This document shows positions 5,442 through 8,306 of a stretch of 8,306 bases of DNA, one piece after another. Under the pieces are notes generated by a model. It saw only the letters and a program-made list of their open reading frames with translations. It was not told the origin of the DNA and searched no databases. How positions within the stretch are numbered: position 1 is the stretch's first letter; the number at the start of each line of letters is the position of its first letter. Origin of the DNA: Hyphomonadaceae bacterium UBA4763 (GTDB lineage Bacteria > Pseudomonadota > Alphaproteobacteria > Caulobacterales > Aquidulcibacteraceae); NCBI GenBank assembly GCA_002403455.1, contig DHHV01000084.1, positions 1 through 8,306 on the forward strand. Reading direction: 5' to 3'. Both the position numbers and the translations under genes were made by a program.

Positions 5442-6374
5442 TCACCCTTGCGGCATGGGCGGCTTTTGCCGCGCCAATTGCGCCTCGCGTAAGGTGATGT
5501 AGAGCGCCGCGCTGACGACGATCAACGCGCCGACCCAGGTTCGCCAGCCGGGCGCCTCCTGGAAGATCAGCCAGCCCAGGCCGGCCGCCAGCGGCAAGCG
5601 CACATAATCCATCGGCGCCAGCACGGACGCGTCCGCAAGGCCAATCCCCTTGATATAGCAGGCTTGCGCGATCATCCCGAACACGCCCATCGCCGCGAGC
5701 AAGACCCATTCTTCGCCGGTCGGCGCGATCCAGGTCAACCCGGCCGGCGCGGCCAGCAACAAGGCGTTCAGCACATTGCCATAGAGCAGGATCGTCAGCG
5801 CGCTGTGGTCCTTGGTCAATTCCTTGACCGTGACGATCGACCAGGCAAAGGAAAACGCCGCGCCCAACGCCGCCAAGGCGCCCCACTCAAACGCGCCGGA
5901 CGGCTGCAACATCAGCAAAACGCCAGCAAAGCCGACCGCCGCCGCCGTCCAGCGACGCGGGCCGACCGGTTCTTTCAACAGAAAATAGGCCAAGGGCACA
6001 ATGATCAGCGTGCGCGAAAAGGTAATCGCATTGGCGTCGGCAAGCGTCAGGGTCGAAAAGGCGTAGAGACTCAACACAAAGCCAAGGCTCGAGGAAATCG
6101 AGCGCATCAGCACCGCGCCGGGGCGCGGCGCATGCCAGGCGCTGGCGCCGGCCCGCAGGATCCAAGGCGAGATGGCGATCGCACCCATCAAGACGCGGCA
6201 AAACGCCAATTGCGCCGGCCCGAGCCGATCACCCGACAATTTGGCGAACAGCCCAAACAAGGTGAACGCTGCGGCCGAGGCCAACATCCACGCCGCCCCC
6301 TGCACCGTCGGGCTGAAGCGTTGCGGCGGTGTGGCGGCGCTCACTCCGCCGCTTTCAATTCCGGCGGAGTCCAT
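5442..6374 (-). CDS. DMT-superfamily transporter with two EamA domains
   Basis: The protein (310 residues from the ATG at 6374) is an inner-membrane carrier with about ten hydrophobic helices arranged as two EamA repeats. The repeats are visible as PLAYFLLKEPVGPRRW (about 128-143) and the matching PLAAGLGWLIFQEAPGWRTWVG near 261-282, each with the conserved Glu after the helix. DMT carriers move metabolites such as amino acids, purines, S-adenosylmethionine or sugars; the substrate cannot be read here. The ATG lies inside gor (34-nt overlap). A GTG at 6344 would overlap the gor stop as GTGA, a common coupling arrangement, and give 300 residues; neither start has a strong ribosome site. It is the last gene of the rpiA-gor operon, so translation is probably coupled to gor. 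The function in that operon is unclear. Confidence 0.9.
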   Translation of the reverse strand: MDSAGIESGGVSAATPPQRFSPTVQGAAWMLASAAAFTLFGLFAKLSGDRLGPAQLAFCRVLMGAIAISPWILRAGASAWHAPRPGAVLMRSISSSLGFVLSLYAFSTLTLADANAITFSRTLIIVPLAYFLLKEPVGPRRWTAAAVGFAGVLLMLQPSGAFEWGALAALGAAFSFAWSIVTVKELTKDHSALTILLYGNVLNALLLAAPAGLTWIAPTGEEWVLLAAMGVFGMIAQACYIKGIGLADASVLAPMDYVRLPLAAGLGWLIFQEAPGWRTWVGALIVVSAALYITLREAQLARQKPPMPQG

Positions 6375-7726
6375 TTCTCACGCAAGGTGACCAGCTCTTC
6401 GGCCAGCGTCGGGTGCAGCGCGCAGGTGTCGTCCCAATGCTTTTTGGTGAGGCCCGCTTTGACGGCGATCGCCGCCAGCTGGATCATCTCCGGCGCGTCC
6501 GGGCCGACAATATGACAACCGACCACCACCTGGTCAGCGCAGCGCACGATCAGCTTCATCAAGACGCGCTCGGTATCGCCGGTCAGCATGTTTTTCATCG
6601 GCCGGAACGTCGTCTTGTAAATATCAACTTGGCCAAAGGCTTTGCGCGCTTCGACTTCCGTCAAGCCAACGACGCCGATCGGCGGCTGCGTAAAGACGGC
6701 CGAGGGGATCGTCGCATGGTCAAAAGCGGTGGGATTGTTGCGAAACACCGTCTCGGCGAAGGCCGCGCCTTCGCGGATCGCCACTGGCGTCAGCTGCACG
6801 CGATCGGTGACGTCGCCGACCGCATAGATATTCGGAACCGAGCTTTGCGAGAAGCGATCGACCGCGATCGCGCCTTTTTCGGTCAATCGAACCCCAGCCT
6901 TGTCCAGCCCCAATCCTTCGACATATGGCTCGCGCCCGATCGCATACATGATCAATTCGGTATCGAGATGCATGCCGTTGCTGAGCGTCGCGCGATAACC
7001 GGTGGCGGTCTTAGCGATTTCGGAGAACACCGCGTGGGTGATGACGCGAATGCCGCGTTCTTTCAGGGCGGTATGGATATGGACGCGGACGTCTTCGTCA
7101 AAGCCGCGCAACACCGTATCGCCGCGATAAAGCAGGCAGGTCTCAACGCCCAACCCGTTGAAAATCGAGGCGAACTCGACCGCGATATAGCCGCCGCCGG
7201 CAACGATCACATGTTTGGGTAGGCGCTCTAAATGGAACACCTCATTGGAGGTGATCCCGTATTCCTGACCTTTCAGCTCGAGCGGGCGATAGGGCCGTCC
7301 GCCGGAGGCGATTAAGATCTTGTCCGCCGTCAGCGTTTTGTGGAGCCCGGTCAGGTGAACGCTGTGGGCGTCCAGTAATTCAGCCCGGCTTTCAAATATA
7401 TCCACACCGGCATTGCGCAAATTGCGGGTATAGATGCTGGAAAGCCGCCCCACTTCGATCTGGATATTGTCGCGCAACCGCTCCCAATCGAGCGTTGCCT
7501 CGCCAGGCAAGGACCAGCCATAGCCGGGCGCGGCGTGAATCGCGTGACCCAATTCGCTGGCGTAAACGAGATATTTCTTCGGCACGCAGCCGCAGATGAC
7601 GCAGGTGCCGCCGATGCGGTATTCTTCGGCAATGCCGACGCGCGCGCCAGTTTGCGCCGCCATGCGCGCCGCGCGCACCCCGCCCGACCCTGCGCCAATG
7701 ACGAACAGGTCGAAATCATAAGCCAT
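6341..7726 (-). CDS. gor: Glutathione-disulfide reductase
   Basis: This 461-residue cytoplasmic flavoenzyme reduces glutathione disulfide with NADPH and has the normal family length. The FAD motif GAGSGG is at 11-16. The redox loop is GGTCVICGCVPKK at 39-51, with Cys42 and Cys47 as the disulfide pair. GGGYIAVEFASIFNGLG at 177-193 binds NADPH, and Arg201 and Arg207 occupy the 2'-phosphate positions, favouring NADPH over NADH. YAVGDVT is the second FAD motif. His438 and Glu443 in HPTLAEE form the C-terminal active-site pair contributed to the other subunit of the dimer. Cys45 is unusual: plant-like and alphaproteobacterial enzymes I know have Arg there (CVIRGC). AAAGGAG at 7733-7739 with 6 nt spacing is a strong ribosome site. 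It starts 24 nt after rpiA. Dihydrolipoamide or mercuric reductase are less likely given CVxxGCVPKK and the arginines. Confidence 0.94.
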   Translation of the reverse strand: MAYDFDLFVIGAGSGGVRAARMAAQTGARVGIAEEYRIGGTCVICGCVPKKYLVYASELGHAIHAAPGYGWSLPGEATLDWERLRDNIQIEVGRLSSIYTRNLRNAGVDIFESRAELLDAHSVHLTGLHKTLTADKILIASGGRPYRPLELKGQEYGITSNEVFHLERLPKHVIVAGGGYIAVEFASIFNGLGVETCLLYRGDTVLRGFDEDVRVHIHTALKERGIRVITHAVFSEIAKTATGYRATLSNGMHLDTELIMYAIGREPYVEGLGLDKAGVRLTEKGAIAVDRFSQSSVPNIYAVGDVTDRVQLTPVAIREGAAFAETVFRNNPTAFDHATIPSAVFTQPPIGVVGLTEVEARKAFGQVDIYKTTFRPMKNMLTGDTERVLMKLIVRCADQVVVGCHIVGPDAPEMIQLAAIAVKAGLTKKHWDDTCALHPTLAEELVTLREKWTPPELKAAE

Positions 7727-7750
7727 GCGGGTCTCCTTTAGGTGGGGCGG

Positions 7751-8306
7751 TCAAACGCGGACGCAGTCCACGCCGTTAGCGCTGGCGATATAAGCGCGCT
7801 GCGCCAATCCGAGAAATAAACCATTCTCGACCACGCCCGGAATATGGGCGAGCCCCGCCGCCAAAGCCTCTGGATCGGGGATCGCCTTGCATGCAAGGTC
7901 GAGCACCAAATTGCCGCCGTCGGTGCGCAGATAAGCCCCGCCAGCCGCGCTTTTACGCAAGGCGACGCGGTCCGAGGGCAGACGCAAGCGGTCGAGCAAA
8001 GCGCGCACTGCCGCAATCGTGATCGGGGCGGCGAAATCAACAATTTCGACCGGCAGCGCGAACGCCCCCAGCATGTCGACGCGCTTGCTGTTATCGGCCA
8101 CCACAACGAAACAATCTGCCGCCGCCGCGATGATCTTCTCGCGCAATAACGCTGCGCCGCCGCCCTTGATCAGCCCCAGATTGGGCCCGACCTCGTCCGC
8201 GCCGTCCAATGCAAGGTCGAGCCGGCGCACGGCGCTGAGGTCCAATAACGGCACGCCCAATTTCTGCGCCAGCGCCGCCGTCGCGCGCGAAGTCGGCGCC
8301 CCCGCC
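7751..8306 (-). CDS. rpiA: Ribose-5-phosphate isomerase A, 5' end cut by window
   Basis: RpiA interconverts ribose 5-phosphate and ribulose 5-phosphate in the non-oxidative pentose-phosphate pathway. About 184 codons are visible and the frame stays open to the right edge, so the start lies outside; E. coli RpiA has 219 residues. In order, the visible part shows APTSRAT (phosphate-binding TS), DLALDGADEVG with the catalytic Asp region, LIKGGGAALLREKI with the catalytic Lys and Glu, VADNSK, LRTDGGNLVLD and GVVENGLFLG. All are standard for the family, and nothing appears missing in the part seen. A Met at 8260 is internal, not the start, because conserved residues precede it. The stop is 24 nt before gor on the same strand, indicating an operon. 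Confidence 0.94.
   Translation of the reverse strand, partial: AGAPTSRATAALAQKLGVPLLDLSAVRRLDLALDGADEVGPNLGLIKGGGAALLREKIIAAAADCFVVVADNSKRVDMLGAFALPVEIVDFAAPITIAAVRALLDRLRLPSDRVALRKSAAGGAYLRTDGGNLVLDLACKAIPDPEALAAGLAHIPGVVENGLFLGLAQRAYIASANGVDCVRV

Noticed and set aside
5664..7222. Two long plus-strand frames (5664-6515, 6329-7222) opposite the transporter and gor
   Set aside because: Antisense shadows: compositionally biased, no domain, and no start signal.
7757..8106. Second minus-strand frame overlapping rpiA
   Set aside because: Out of frame with the conserved RpiA motifs; a Ser/Cys/Arg-rich shadow.

Overview
The window looks like chromosomal DNA of an alphaproteobacterium, most likely of the Rhizobiales. 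The pointers are high GC with strong G/C preference at third codon positions, a TrxR-like ferredoxin-NADP reductase, an rpiA-gor gene pair, and an intergenic repeat whose core resembles dispersed elements I remember from Rhizobiales genomes. The assignment rests on pattern recognition, not on a search. I see no rRNA, tRNA, CRISPR array, transposase, integrase or phage gene. Nothing suggests recent horizontal transfer.

Layout, left to right. A small four-helix membrane protein of unknown function (127-546, +) sits behind two tandem hairpins. It is followed by an intrinsic terminator inside a dispersed repeat. Converging on it is a secreted, simple-composition Gly/Phe/His/Arg protein built on a four-residue phenylalanine period (647-1177, -). 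Next is a stand-alone histidine phosphotransfer protein (1421-1810, +). Its 3' end overlaps, tail to tail by 55 bp, a chorismate mutase-like gene (1756-2094, -). A palindrome-rich divergent region leads into a probable two-gene operon: ferredoxin-NADP+ reductase (2354-3442, +) and, 3 nt later, an HSL-family alpha/beta hydrolase (3446-4513, +). A tandem thioredoxin-fold/glutaredoxin protein follows (4610-5266, +). A second, degenerate copy of the dispersed repeat separates it from the last block.

The last block is a minus-strand operon read from the right edge: rpiA (ribose-5-phosphate isomerase A, 5' end outside the window), gor (glutathione reductase, strong Shine-Dalgarno, 24 nt after rpiA), and a DMT/EamA transporter overlapping gor by 4 or 34 nt depending on its start.

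A shared theme is thiol and NADPH redox. RpiA belongs to the pentose-phosphate pathway, whose oxidative branch makes NADPH. Glutathione reductase uses NADPH, a double-CxxC glutaredoxin-like protein could use glutathione, and FNR links NADPH to ferredoxin. Co-location does not prove a shared pathway, and most genes here are ordinary housekeeping functions. The observations most worth following are the two-domain redox protein, the acid-free F-x-x-G repeat protein, the third cysteine in the glutathione reductase redox loop, and the repeat element found at both gene-separated convergent junctions. I do not see a convincing new multi-gene system.
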